Shown here: positions 5,589 through 5,590 of the stretch, in pieces
Position numbering within the stretch: the first letter of the stretch is position 1
Layout: each line of letters opens with the position of its first letter
Assembly: GCA_002068815.1 (NCBI GenBank)
Contig: MWAC01000029.1
Span: forward strand, 1 to 5,590
Direction: 5' to 3'
From: Firmicutes bacterium ADurb.Bin467
Lineage (GTDB): Bacteria > Bacillota > Clostridia > Christensenellales > Aristaeellaceae
DNA: 5,590 bases
Notes under the pieces: model-generated
Seen by the model: only the letters and a program-made list of their open reading frames with translations
Databases searched by the model: none
Told to the model about the DNA's origin: nothing
Program-made: the position numbers and the translations under genes

Positions 5589-5590
5589 GG

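Overview
The window is GC-rich bacterial DNA. All six recognisable genes are on the + strand, closely packed and mostly preceded by good Shine-Dalgarno sequences. The short single-domain RsmC/YbxB-type methyltransferase, the strong AGGAGG-like ribosome sites and frequent ATA and AGG codons despite high GC suggest a GC-rich Firmicute (Clostridia-like, perhaps gut or rumen). That placement is inference; no marker gene here fixes the taxon.

Left block (1-2226): the 3' part of an RsuA-type 16S rRNA pseudouridine synthase, a class I SAM-dependent methyltransferase of the RsmC/YbxB type, and an M24 (Xaa-Pro aminopeptidase/dipeptidase-like) metallopeptidase. Both junctions are tight, with an ATGA stop/start overlap at 1156-1159 and a 2-nt gap (or ATGA overlap) at 542-548. 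This looks like a translationally coupled housekeeping operon whose promoter lies upstream of the window.

Middle (2249-3232): an AraC-family regulator with an N-terminal cupin sensor domain, a C-terminal double helix-turn-helix and an unusual tail of about 55 residues. It begins at GTG, 22 nt after the peptidase gene, so it may be read from the same transcript.

The gap at 3233-3406 is the only sizeable non-coding stretch. It is clearly AT-richer (about 42% GC over 3241-3360 by hand count). It holds a sigma-A-like promoter candidate, an inverted repeat lying over that promoter, a pair of near-identical 10-mers exactly 21 bp apart, and a hairpin-forming inverted repeat.

Right block (3407-5567): a Gfo/Idh/MocA NAD(P)-dependent oxidoreductase followed 28 nt later by a TIM-barrel sugar isomerase/epimerase of the xylose-isomerase-like (AP endonuclease 2) superfamily. 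Together with the AraC regulator, this looks like a small inducible module that oxidises a sugar, glycoside or cyclitol and then isomerises, epimerises or cleaves the keto product. The substrate cannot be read from the sequence. No transporter, mobile element, tRNA, rRNA or CRISPR array is visible.

No clearly new system is present. The most checkable novelty is the regulatory layout between the AraC gene and the oxidoreductase, and the unknown substrate of the two-enzyme module.
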